Below, one piece after another: positions 28,916 to 37,770 of a stretch of 64,000 nt of DNA (its first letter is position 1; every line of letters starts with the position of its first letter). The notes below the pieces were generated by a model, which was given only the letters and a program-made list of their open reading frames with translations, did not search any database and was not told where the DNA came from. A program made the position numbers and the translations under genes. Source of the DNA: Cyanobacteria bacterium SZAS LIN-3 (GTDB lineage Bacteria; Cyanobacteriota; Vampirovibrionia; Obscuribacterales; Obscuribacteraceae); assembly GCA_018266215.1 (NCBI GenBank), contig JAFEAV010000001.1, positions 1-64,000 of the forward strand. Reading direction: 5' to 3'.

Positions 28916-30091
28916 TCACTTAGCGCGGGGCAGAGCCAGATTGGCGGCGGCGCAATAGCGACTGGCATCGTCGAAGAAAATATCGGCGTCGACGGTAGAA
29001 GCAAAACAATGCTGCGGGATGATTATGCTCCAGTTGGATTTGAGGTGCAAAATAATCAGCTTGTATTTTCGCTCCACTTTTTTCACCGATTTCCAGGGCA
29101 CCATGCCGTCGTAGCCACAACCGCGTGAAACCAGATGTTCCGGACTTATGGCTATCAGTCCGCTCATCCACTCCGGATGTCGCCTGTAAATTATCCAGGA
29201 TTGAAGCGGCAAAAGAGCCAGCAAAAAGACAGCCGAGCCATAAAGAAAGGCGCTGTAAGTAATGGGGGAATATTCAAGGAAGGACGAAGCAACCGCCAGC
29301 ATAAAAACCACCAGCGCCAGCATCGAAACCAGCCCCCCGCGCCGGGCCCAGTTGCCCTTGATCGACTCGGATAGCGTAAGATGAGCCTGCACCCGGTGGT
29401 AATCGGTGAGATTTTCGTCGCGCGCAGGAGAGGCCGCATCGTAGTTGACAAGCTCATTATGCACATCGAGCTGCGCTGCCTGCCAGAGATCCAAAGCTCT
29501 CCGATAAAACCTGTCGTACTCCTGCGGATCGGCAAATGATTTTTGCGTAATCCAGAAATACATCGCCGGCCCCTTGCTCACCTGGATAATAATGGCGCCG
29601 TGCCGACGCTTGATGGCGACCACTTTGCGCCAGGCAATCAGCGAGCTGGCCTCGGTTTTGACTTTGCTGTAAATACCGGCTGGACCGATGGCGATGTGCT
29701 GATCGGTGAATCGATCTTTGTTTTTGCGCAAAAAATAGTAAGAATTGAGCGGAATGATGGCTCCGATGGCCAGGGCTTGCAGCAGAAATATCGGCCAGAA
29801 TTCGGCAGCAAGACCGCGACCGCCGGTAATAAATATGGTGAGCAGAACGCAGATAAAACTGAGAAAGACAACCCTGCCGGCCGGGTGAAAGGGCATGCTG
29901 TTGCAAAAAAGCATGTCCTTAAAAGTAAGTGTATTGGTCACTGTGAGTTCATCTGCAAGCGGCGCCGGCGGCTGCACCGCTGGGTCTTCGCCCGGGGAAA
30001 AATCATCGGTTACAAGGTCTCTGTCCATTTTCCCGCCGCAGAGCACAACATCCCAATAACAGTCTATATCACCCGGCTGCAGTCTTGACAC
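28916..30091 (-). CDS. Membrane protein built from two YcxB-like units
   Basis: The 391-residue product looks like a tandem duplication. Each half has a pair of membrane helices (VVFLSFICVLLTIFI/FLLQALAIGAII and LVSMLALVVFMLAVA/FLLALLPLQSWIIY) followed by a soluble beta-rich domain with IAIGPAGIYSK...W.KVVAIKR or IAISPEHLVSR...WKSVKKVER, the pattern of the YcxB-like family. The function is unknown. GTG at 30091 and ATG at 30028 are both possible starts. It is convergent with cobS. Confidence 0.7.
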   Translation of the reverse strand: MSRLQPGDIDCYWDVVLCGGKMDRDLVTDDFSPGEDPAVQPPAPLADELTVTNTLTFKDMLFCNSMPFHPAGRVVFLSFICVLLTIFITGGRGLAAEFWPIFLLQALAIGAIIPLNSYYFLRKNKDRFTDQHIAIGPAGIYSKVKTEASSLIAWRKVVAIKRRHGAIIIQVSKGPAMYFWITQKSFADPQEYDRFYRRALDLWQAAQLDVHNELVNYDAASPARDENLTDYHRVQAHLTLSESIKGNWARRGGLVSMLALVVFMLAVASSFLEYSPITYSAFLYGSAVFLLALLPLQSWIIYRRHPEWMSGLIAISPEHLVSRGCGYDGMVPWKSVKKVERKYKLIILHLKSNWSIIIPQHCFASTVDADIFFDDASRYCAAANLALPRAK

Positions 30092-30288
30092 TATCTTGAC
30101 GTCCAGCGCCGCCCCCCAGGAAGCAAGCCAGACAGGAGTTTCCAGCCGCGGCCCGCAAAGGCCCGGTAAAAAGTTGCTTTATGGCCTCAATCCTCACGTT
30201 TTCTTCTCTCTTAATTACTAATCTCTTTTATGTGTGCCGCCAGAAGTGCTGTCTTCGTCTTTGTCTTCGTTTGCGCCAGGGTATCCAA

Positions 30289-33200
30289 GTGATAGGAAAA
30301 ATCCTCCTCAACCGCCATCTGGTAGTTTTCCTCACCCTCCTGCTCGTAGCCGCGGGAGTGGAGGCCTATCTGCATCTGGGTCTGGAAGCCTACCCCGACG
30401 TTGCCAACATGCAGGTCAGGGTAATCACCCAGGTGCCTGGCAAGGCAGCAGAGGAAGTCGAACGCCTGGTCACCATTCCCATCGAAAAAGAACTGAACGG
30501 CATCCCCAGCAGCAAGCCGCCGCGCTCGATTTCAATCTTTGGTCTGTCGGTCATAACCGTAGTATTCGACGATGGCGTCGACCCGTACATCGCCAGACAG
30601 CAGGTACTGGAGCGCTTAACCCAGGCCGCCGTGCCCCCTGACGTACAGCCGCAACTCGACCCCAATGCCAGCCCCTGCGGCGAGGTCTACCGCTACACAA
30701 TAGACAGTCTGAGCCTGTCGCCGATGGAGCGCAAAGAAGTCCAGGACTGGGTGATGGACAGAAAATTCAAATCCATCCCCGGGGTGATTGATGTCACCGG
30801 ATATGGTGGTCCGTCCAAGATTTACAAACTGGACATCGACCCGTACCGACTGAGCGCACGCGGGGTAACCCAGCAGCAGGTGGTCGATGCCATCACCAGG
30901 TCAAACGGCTCAACGGGCGGCAATTACCTGGTGCAGGGCGATCAAAATTTTATGGTCCGGGGCATAGGCCTGCTCGACTCGGTCGAAGACATAGGCAATG
31001 TGGTCGTCAGCACATCGGCCGGGGGAGTACCAACCAAGGTCTCCGATGTGGCCGACGTCTCCATCGGCGAGGGCGTGCGCCGCGGTCAGGTGGGCATCAA
31101 CGAAGACGATGATATTGTCGAAGGCATAGTCCTCATGCGGCGGGGAGAAAACCCGAGTGAGGTGGTGGACAACATCAAGGCTAACTGGCCGAAACTCCAG
31201 GGCGCGCTGCCGCGGGGCATGAAGCTGACCCCCCTCTATGACCGCACGGCCCTGGTCAAGCAGACGGTTGAAACCATCGGGCACAACGTCGCCGAAGGCG
31301 TCATCCTGGTTGTTTCGCTGCTGATGCTCTACCTCTTCCAGGTGCGCGCCGCTCTCATCTGTGCCACGGCCATTCCGCTTGCTTTGCTGACAGCCTTCAT
31401 CCTCCTCAACATTTTCCATGTGCCCGCCAACCTGCTGTCCCTGGGCGCCATAGACTTCGGCATCATCGTGGACGGCGCCATCGTCATGGTAGAGAACATC
31501 CTGCGCTGTATCGAATCTCTGGACGAGGAACAGCGCAAAGACCGCGGCCAGATACTGGTCGCCATCTACTTCGCAGCCTGCCAGGTAGTGAAGCCGGTTA
31601 TGTTTGCCACCGCCATTATTCTTGTAACTTTCCTGCCTATCCTCACCTTTGAGAGTGTGGAAGGCAAACTCTTCCGCCCACTGGCCATAACCATGGGCTT
31701 CAACCTGCTGGGAGCGATCCTGGCATCCATGACAATAGTGCCCACCCTTTGCGCCATGGCCTTCTGTCAGCGGCCGCCATCGCACCGGGAAAGTCCAATT
31801 CTGGCCTTCGCCGACCGAGTCTATGCCCCCATTCTCAAATACTGCCTGCTCTACAAAAGACGCGTTTTGTTGTTTGCCGCAGCGGTGGTGGTGGCCGGCG
31901 GCTCGCTCTTCCCCTTTCTCGGTTCGGAATTTTTGCCCGAACTGGAAGAAGGCAATATCTGGCTCCGCGTAACAATCCTGCCCACCTCGGTCTCCCTCGA
32001 CAAGAGTGTAAAAATCGCCGGCATACTGAGGCATCTCCTGCGTCAGTATCCGGAGGTGACGACCGTCGTCTCGCAGATTGGCTCACCGGATGACGGTACT
32101 GACCCCAATAACTACAGCAACATCGAATTTTTAGTCGATCTCAAACCGCAGGCGCAGTGGCGAGATCAATTCCGTCATGCCAGGGACCCCAAAGAAGCGC
32201 TCGTCGACTCCATGGACAAGGTTTTAAATCTGCACGAGCCCGGCTTGCTCTATAACTTCTCGCAGTACATCAAAGACAATATGGACGAGACAATCTCCGG
32301 CGTCAAAGGTGAGCTGGCGATCAAGATCTATGGCCCCGACCTGAAAGTACTGACTGACCTGGGACACCAGATCAGCCGCATAGTGACGGGTGTACCGGGC
32401 ATGGCCGACGTCGCCTACGACCAGATGCTCGGTCAGCCGCAGGTCATCGTCAAGATCGACCGCGACCGCGCCGACAGGTACGGCATCAATTCACAGGATG
32501 TATTAAACGTCGTCGAGACTTCGGTCGGCGGTCTGGCCGAAACACAAGTAATCGAGGGCGAACGGCGCTTCCCGCTGATAGCGCGGTTCAAGAGCGGCTT
32601 CCGCTCGGACGTCGCCACCCTGGCCGACATTCGCGTCCCCACCGCCAGTGGTGGCAAGGTACCGCTCTCGCAAATCGCCACAATCACCGACGCCCACGGC
32701 GCGACCTCCATCCTGCGCGATGAGAACAGTCGGCGCGTGGCCATCAAAGCCAATATCCGGGGCCGCGACATGGGATCGGCAGTGAAAGAAGCGCAGGCCC
32801 TGGTGGAAAGACAGGTGCACCTGCCCGAAGGTTATTCCATAGTCTGGGGCGGTCAGTTTGCCCGGGCGCAGCATGCGATGGCCCGCCTGGCAATAATCAT
32901 TCCAGTTACCCTGCTGCTGATCTTCCTGCTTCTCTATTCGGCTTTCGGCAGCGCGCGCATCGCCGTCATCGTCATGTCCACGGTGCCGCTGGCTGCCCCC
33001 GGGGCAATAATCGCCCTGCTCCTCACCGGCACACATCTATCCATTTCAGCCGGGGTCGGATTTATCGCCCTCTTTGGGGTCTCGGTACAAAACGGCGTCA
33101 TCCTGGTTTCACTGATACAGGAGCTGCGGCGCCAGGGCTACAGTCTGCGCAAAGCCATCTATTCCGGCGCTCTTGTGCGTATGCGCCCGGCCCTGATAAC

Positions 33201-33447
33201 AACGACCGTGGCCGTGGTCGGACTGCTGCCCGCCGCCGTCGCCACTGGCATCGGCTCCCAGAGCCAGAAGCCCTTTGCCATAGCAATTGTGGGCGGACTG
33301 ATTCCCGGTATTTTCCTCTCCTTGCTTGTGCTGCCGGTGCTCTACAACGTCCTCAACAAGCCGAAGAAAGTAACGTCCACCGACGACAGCAACAGCCAGC
33401 TCAAAACAGCAATTGAGAAAAAACAAGCGCAGCAGGTCATGCACTAG
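30289..33447 (+). CDS. Heavy-metal efflux RND transporter (CzcA/CusA type)
   Basis: The ~1052-residue inner-membrane pump matches the heavy-metal efflux family, which exports divalent or monovalent metal ions by proton antiport. Early features are VEAYLHLGLEAYPDVANMQV and VERLVTIPIEKELNGI; TM4 reads GAIDFGIIVDGAIVMVEN, the HME proton-relay segment, and the repeat in the second half is GFIALFGVSVQNGVILVS. GTG at 30289 begins the usual N-terminus and has AGGG upstream; the open frame to ATG 30181 is T-rich and non-conserved. No membrane fusion protein or outer-membrane channel gene is adjacent. Confidence 0.93.
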   Translation: MIGKILLNRHLVVFLTLLLVAAGVEAYLHLGLEAYPDVANMQVRVITQVPGKAAEEVERLVTIPIEKELNGIPSSKPPRSISIFGLSVITVVFDDGVDPYIARQQVLERLTQAAVPPDVQPQLDPNASPCGEVYRYTIDSLSLSPMERKEVQDWVMDRKFKSIPGVIDVTGYGGPSKIYKLDIDPYRLSARGVTQQQVVDAITRSNGSTGGNYLVQGDQNFMVRGIGLLDSVEDIGNVVVSTSAGGVPTKVSDVADVSIGEGVRRGQVGINEDDDIVEGIVLMRRGENPSEVVDNIKANWPKLQGALPRGMKLTPLYDRTALVKQTVETIGHNVAEGVILVVSLLMLYLFQVRAALICATAIPLALLTAFILLNIFHVPANLLSLGAIDFGIIVDGAIVMVENILRCIESLDEEQRKDRGQILVAIYFAACQVVKPVMFATAIILVTFLPILTFESVEGKLFRPLAITMGFNLLGAILASMTIVPTLCAMAFCQRPPSHRESPILAFADRVYAPILKYCLLYKRRVLLFAAAVVVAGGSLFPFLGSEFLPELEEGNIWLRVTILPTSVSLDKSVKIAGILRHLLRQYPEVTTVVSQIGSPDDGTDPNNYSNIEFLVDLKPQAQWRDQFRHARDPKEALVDSMDKVLNLHEPGLLYNFSQYIKDNMDETISGVKGELAIKIYGPDLKVLTDLGHQISRIVTGVPGMADVAYDQMLGQPQVIVKIDRDRADRYGINSQDVLNVVETSVGGLAETQVIEGERRFPLIARFKSGFRSDVATLADIRVPTASGGKVPLSQIATITDAHGATSILRDENSRRVAIKANIRGRDMGSAVKEAQALVERQVHLPEGYSIVWGGQFARAQHAMARLAIIIPVTLLLIFLLLYSAFGSARIAVIVMSTVPLAAPGAIIALLLTGTHLSISAGVGFIALFGVSVQNGVILVSLIQELRRQGYSLRKAIYSGALVRMRPALITTTVAVVGLLPAAVATGIGSQSQKPFAIAIVGGLIPGIFLSLLVLPVLYNVLNKPKKVTSTDDSNSQLKTAIEKKQAQQVMH

Positions 33448-34697
33448 GGCTCGGCCGGCGCCTGGAAGAGTTGCCAGACCCGGTAATAAAGCAGACCAAA
33501 CAGCAGCACCAGCAAGAGCGCGTACCACTGCCCCAGGGGCTTGACGGTCAAAAACATAAAGCCCAGATAGTAGAGATTGCATACCCACCACATCAGCCGC
33601 CGCACGGCACGCATGATGCCGCCTTCCACCGCTGTCCAGAAATCCTGATACGCGATTGCGCAAAAGAGCGCCATGCCGCACATATCGTAAAAGAGATAAT
33701 GGGGCAAGACCAGGGGTAAAACCAGCAGCCCCAGCGACATAACCAGGGCTTTTTCCCGGGCCTCAAAAACAGGGCGGCGGCGCAGGAGCATGACACATTG
33801 CCACAAACTGAAGAGTCCGATCAGGGCAGACAGGCCGTAAATAGGCAATTTAGCCGCGGCCCTGGCGGCATGGGGGAAGGACTGCAAGAGCACCGCCGGC
33901 AGTGACACCACCATGTACTCGGGGAAGCCATAGGCCGGATTGGCAAAAATCGTGTCGGCCATCTTCAAACTGTGCAGCCAGGCCGAAAATATTTCAGGTC
34001 CAAGCGCCACCATACTCAGGCCGGCAAATGTCGCCAGCCCACAGAGCATGCCCAGAGCCAGTCTGGGCCTTTTGATCAGGAGCAGGGCACCGGCCACCAG
34101 CATGGCCGCGGGCAAAAACTGCGGTTTAAAAGCCAGGAAACCCCAGGCGAAACCGGCGGCCAGGTCCCGCCCCCGCAGCCAGAGATAGTAGCCGAGGGCC
34201 ATGGGCAAAAGTCCAAGCACCACACCCAGGTGACCGATAAGTAGGGTATGAAAGACCGGACAGAAGAGGGCCATCATGAAGAAATAATCGAAGGTGCGCT
34301 TCCCCTTTTTCTCGGCCAGCATGCAGGACACAAGCAGGAGAGTCAAAATCGTTATCCCCTGCCACAAAACAAGAGCAGCTGTAGCGGACAGGAAGCTGAA
34401 GGGCACAAAGACCGCCGCCACCAGCGGACTGTACATATAGATGCCGACAAAAGCCGGCGGCAAAAAGGTGAGCACTTTGTGCACGTATAAATTGAATGGT
34501 GCATCAATAAAAGATGTTGCGCTCGCCGGCGGATAGAGGCTTGCCGCCTGGCCGCTTGCTATCATGGCCCCGGCCGGATAAAAGGTCATGACAAAATCAC
34601 AGCCCTGCATCAATTTCGGCTGCCTGACAGCAACGATGATGGGCAAAATTAAAAGGAAAATCGCCAGTATCCTGGGTAAAAGAGAAAGAAGCCGCAA
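33444..34697 (-). CDS. Polytopic membrane glycosyltransferase (GT87-like, DUF2029)
   Basis: The ~417-residue protein has about ten membrane helices and the GT87/mannosyltransferase-like pattern of CDFVMTFYPAGAMIASGQ and YPP after the first helix, and the conserved KPQ in LAFKPQFLPAAM. Such enzymes use polyprenyl-phosphate sugars on the periplasmic side. TTG at 34697 with AGGA 7 nt upstream is preferred; the frame upstream would overlap the divergent GT2 gene. The pair of divergent glycosyltransferases suggests one pathway in which GT2 makes the lipid-linked donor. Confidence 0.8.
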   Translation of the reverse strand: MRLLSLLPRILAIFLLILPIIVAVRQPKLMQGCDFVMTFYPAGAMIASGQAASLYPPASATSFIDAPFNLYVHKVLTFLPPAFVGIYMYSPLVAAVFVPFSFLSATAALVLWQGITILTLLLVSCMLAEKKGKRTFDYFFMMALFCPVFHTLLIGHLGVVLGLLPMALGYYLWLRGRDLAAGFAWGFLAFKPQFLPAAMLVAGALLLIKRPRLALGMLCGLATFAGLSMVALGPEIFSAWLHSLKMADTIFANPAYGFPEYMVVSLPAVLLQSFPHAARAAAKLPIYGLSALIGLFSLWQCVMLLRRRPVFEAREKALVMSLGLLVLPLVLPHYLFYDMCGMALFCAIAYQDFWTAVEGGIMRAVRRLMWWVCNLYYLGFMFLTVKPLGQWYALLLVLLFGLLYYRVWQLFQAPAEP

Positions 34698-34734
34698 ACT
34701 ATTTCCTTTTCTGGCAGCCCCCGAGCACCTTCCT

Positions 34735-35472
34735 ATGGTAGAACATCCGCCCGCAAATTCAGCCACCCTGTCGATAGTTTTTCCGGCCTACCAGGAAGAA
34801 AAGCGCATCGGTATGACCATGGAAGCATGGTCGAAATTTTTGAGCGAGCACTATCCGGGCACCGAAGTGATTGTGGTCTGTGACGGCTGCACCGACGGCA
34901 CCGCCGCCGCCGCCAGAAGCACCTTCAAATCGGACAATTGCAAACTCAATGTCATCGAGCTGGCCGTCAACCGAGGCAAGGGCAACGCCGTCAGCACCGG
35001 AGTGCTGGCCGCCAACGGCGAGACGATAGTCTTCACCGACTCCGACCTCTCTTATGAACCGGCCCTGCTCGACGACTTCCTGGTCCAGATTAACGAAGGC
35101 GCCGACGTTGTCATTGCCCAGCGCCGTAAAAAAACCCAGTATCCCGGCCTGGGGCGCCGCATCCTGGCCCTGGGCTCACGCTTTCTTGTCGGTAACTTTC
35201 TCCTGCCGGGCATCCGCGACACCCAGGCCGGCTTCAAAGCCTTCAAACAGGCGGCGGCGCGCGATCTTTTCCCCCGGGCGCGGACAAAACGCTTTCTCTT
35301 TGACCTGGAGATCCTGGTCATTGCCCGCTCCCGCGGCCTCAAAATTGAAAAGGTCTATGTCGACTGGCAGGACCGCGAGGGCTCGACTGTCCGCATCGTC
35401 GTAGACACTCTGCGCTCACTGCGCGACTTACTCTTGATTTACCTGCGCGTGCTCACCGGCGCATATAAATAG
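34735..35472 (+). CDS. GT2 glycosyltransferase, dolichyl/polyprenyl-phosphate sugar synthase type
   Basis: The ~245-residue enzyme is a GT-A fold family 2 glycosyltransferase: LSIVFPAYQEEKRIG, CDGCTDGT, the DxD-like TDSDLSYEP and RDTQAGFKAF, most like DPM1/ALG5-type synthases that load a sugar on a polyprenyl phosphate. ATG at 34735 begins the conserved part; the open frame from 34588 lies under the divergent gene and is rejected. There is no membrane segment. The enzyme may feed the GT87-like protein at 33444-34697. Confidence 0.85.
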   Translation: MVEHPPANSATLSIVFPAYQEEKRIGMTMEAWSKFLSEHYPGTEVIVVCDGCTDGTAAAARSTFKSDNCKLNVIELAVNRGKGNAVSTGVLAANGETIVFTDSDLSYEPALLDDFLVQINEGADVVIAQRRKKTQYPGLGRRILALGSRFLVGNFLLPGIRDTQAGFKAFKQAAARDLFPRARTKRFLFDLEILVIARSRGLKIEKVYVDWQDREGSTVRIVVDTLRSLRDLLLIYLRVLTGAYK

Positions 35473-35549
35473 AAGCGCCCCGGGTGATATAAATTGAGGG
35501 GCAGCAAAACCGTCGTCAAGATACCCTTCTATTTATTGCCAAGGTGAAG

Positions 35550-36818
35550 ATGAAGCTGAGCGCCGCAGCCTGTCTGCAAGAGCCCGTCAATGAAACCAGG
35601 GTCAAAATCCCCTGGTGGCAGGATTTGAGCACTGCCCTGAAGCAGGCCCTGGACCTGCCGACCGCGCAGAGCGAGCCCGACCTCTGCCGCAATTTGCTGG
35701 CCCAGGACTGGGATCTGATAGTAGTGGGCGCCGGTGTGGCGGGACTGGCCACCGCCCTGGAAGCGGCCCGTCTGGAGTTGAAGGTCCTCTGCCTGGAAGC
35801 CGGCGAGACCCTGGGTCTTGGAGCCACCGGGCGCAATGCCGGGATCATGTGCGCCGGCATAAACATGCCTATCGCCCTCGCCCCGCAGGATGCCGAAAGC
35901 GGCCAGCTCTGGCGGCAGACGGCGGTAACACTGAAAGAAATACAGGTACTGGCCGGACAGAAAGACAGTCTGGTCCAGGTGACAAAGCGCGGCGGCCTGG
36001 GCCTGGCCCGGTCCAAGACCGCGGTCAAAAGACTGGAGCAGGAGGCCCGGGCAAGAACGGCTGCCGGACTGAATGCCCATATGATCGACTGCACCGAAGT
36101 GAAGAAAATGTCGGGGGGCCGCCTCAATCTCGAAGGTGTGCAGGCGGCCATTTGTTACCCCGACGAAGGCAGCATCCAGCCGCTCAGCCTGCTGGCTCAG
36201 CTGGCCACTGATGCGCTCCGGGCCGGAGCCAAATTTATCGGTGCCGCCCCGGTCAGGGAAGCGACAGAAGTGGAAAGCGGCGGCGGCAGACACTGGGAGC
36301 TGACGCTTGCCGACGGCGGCAAAGTCAAAAGCCGCGCCCTGATCCGCGCCACCGGTCCGACCGCCGCGCCGACAGCGCGCATCTACGCACTCAGCTTCAA
36401 CTGCGATCTGCCCGCGGACTTTCCCCTTTTCTGGGACGCCGCTCCCTATGTCTATTATGACTTCCGCGCCGGCAACGGACGCCTGACCGCCTCGGGCGGC
36501 CGCTACGGCAAAGTCGGCTCCAGTGCCGCCGTCGACGCGCGCTACCACGCCAACATGGCGGCGGCGTCCCGGCAGTGGCTGCCCGAACTTGCCGCGGTAG
36601 AACCCATGCACACCTGGTCTGTGGACATCGAAGTGGCCCATGACCTGGTACCGCATTTGACACCACTGGGCAAGGCGGAAAAATGGCACAAACACGACCA
36701 CCAGCTCTGCAGCGGCTATTCTATAGACGGACTGGGAGCGCTGGGCGTGATACCGGGCATCGTCCTGGGCCGCGAAGCATCGAGACGCCTGGCCACATCC
36801 ATGGCGGTGAAACTATGA
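35550..36818 (+). CDS. FAD-dependent oxidoreductase (DAO family)
   Basis: The 422-residue protein has the Rossmann FAD motif VVGAGVAGLATALEAARL and the GATGRNAGIMCAG region of D-amino acid oxidase/glycine oxidase-like enzymes, plus the C-terminal FAD part with GLGALGVIPGIVLGREASRR. The first 50 residues are an extra segment. ATG at 35550 has AAGG upstream; a GTG six nt earlier has none. The substrate is unknown (amine or sarcosine-like amino acid). It stands 77 nt after the glycosyltransferase gene. Confidence 0.83.
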   Translation: MKLSAAACLQEPVNETRVKIPWWQDLSTALKQALDLPTAQSEPDLCRNLLAQDWDLIVVGAGVAGLATALEAARLELKVLCLEAGETLGLGATGRNAGIMCAGINMPIALAPQDAESGQLWRQTAVTLKEIQVLAGQKDSLVQVTKRGGLGLARSKTAVKRLEQEARARTAAGLNAHMIDCTEVKKMSGGRLNLEGVQAAICYPDEGSIQPLSLLAQLATDALRAGAKFIGAAPVREATEVESGGGRHWELTLADGGKVKSRALIRATGPTAAPTARIYALSFNCDLPADFPLFWDAAPYVYYDFRAGNGRLTASGGRYGKVGSSAAVDARYHANMAAASRQWLPELAAVEPMHTWSVDIEVAHDLVPHLTPLGKAEKWHKHDHQLCSGYSIDGLGALGVIPGIVLGREASRRLATSMAVKL

Positions 36819-36933
36819 GAAAAATACTGGCGGGAGACGAGCTAGTGAAAATGAAGGAAGATCAAGCTCACCGCTAATTTGCCCGGTACCCTCGTCATTA
36901 AGTCATAGCAAGTGAGCCCGAGGGCATGAGCAT

Positions 36934-37770
36934 ATGGCCAAACGCAAAGTCAGGAAAAAAGCCCTAATCTGCGGCACGCTGGTGGCCACCGGTGCTCTTC
37001 TGACCGCTGCCGTTTATTCGTCGAAAGTTGCACCGCAGTGGCAGACCGGCACTCCGTCAAAGGGTCCGCGACTGGTAATCTGGTCCTGGGAACACGATGA
37101 CAATCTGCGTTTCATCCACTCCGGCGATGTTGCCGTCGCCTACTATGCAGGCACCATCACCCTCGGCCGGGATACTGCCTCACTGGCCAGACGTAAAAAC
37201 TTCCTGCGCCTGAGCGAAGGGACCGCGGCCTTCCCTGTTTTTAGAATTGAATTAGCGCACCCCCACGAAGAAATATCAGACCTGGCCTTCACAAGCGCCT
37301 GCAACCTGGTGATTGACTATCTGCAGCAGCATCCCGGCAAGGAAGTACAGATAGACTTCGACGCCGGTGCCCGTGACCGCAAACCTTACCTGGCTTTTTT
37401 GCGCAATCTAAAATCGAAGCTGCCGGCACAAACAGCCCTTTCCATCACGGCACTGGGCTCCTGGTGCCTCTACGATAAATGGTTGCAACAGGCCCCGGTC
37501 AATGAAACAGTGGCCATGATGTTCAGCCTGGGCAAGGACAGCCGCGAGACCCTGGCCGCCCTGGAAAACCACGCCCTCGACAGCGGAGCGCCGTGCCAGC
37601 AAAGTATCGGCATCGCCCTGAACGAAAGGCAGACAAACAGTATTCTCCATAAGCGCGCCTGCATCAAGCAGGCCAGGCGGGTCTACGCTTTTAGCCCGAT
37701 GGGCTGGACAAAAAGCAGATACGAAGAAATAGTGGCGACTGTGGAAAAAGGCACGGGTGAAGGACAATGA
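36934..37770 (+). CDS. DUF3142-like membrane-anchored protein
   Basis: This 278-residue protein has a Lys/Arg-rich start and one N-terminal hydrophobic segment (ALICGTLVATGALLTAAVY), so it is exported or anchored. The rest begins RLVIWSWEHDDNLRFIHSG and contains VAYYAGTITL, the pattern I associate with the DUF3142 family of unknown function. A GAGGGCATGAGC site precedes ATG at 36934. It overlaps the following gene by 4 nt (ATGA), so the two are translationally coupled. Confidence 0.7.
   Translation: MAKRKVRKKALICGTLVATGALLTAAVYSSKVAPQWQTGTPSKGPRLVIWSWEHDDNLRFIHSGDVAVAYYAGTITLGRDTASLARRKNFLRLSEGTAAFPVFRIELAHPHEEISDLAFTSACNLVIDYLQQHPGKEVQIDFDAGARDRKPYLAFLRNLKSKLPAQTALSITALGSWCLYDKWLQQAPVNETVAMMFSLGKDSRETLAALENHALDSGAPCQQSIGIALNERQTNSILHKRACIKQARRVYAFSPMGWTKSRYEEIVATVEKGTGEGQ

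Noticed and set aside
30092..30180. Possible cobalamin riboswitch near an AGCCAG box
   Set aside because: The B12-box pattern is incomplete, and the nearby cobS gene is on the other side of a convergent gene.
30910..32034. A 374-codon minus-strand frame
   Set aside because: It lies under the RND pump gene with strong family motifs on the other strand.
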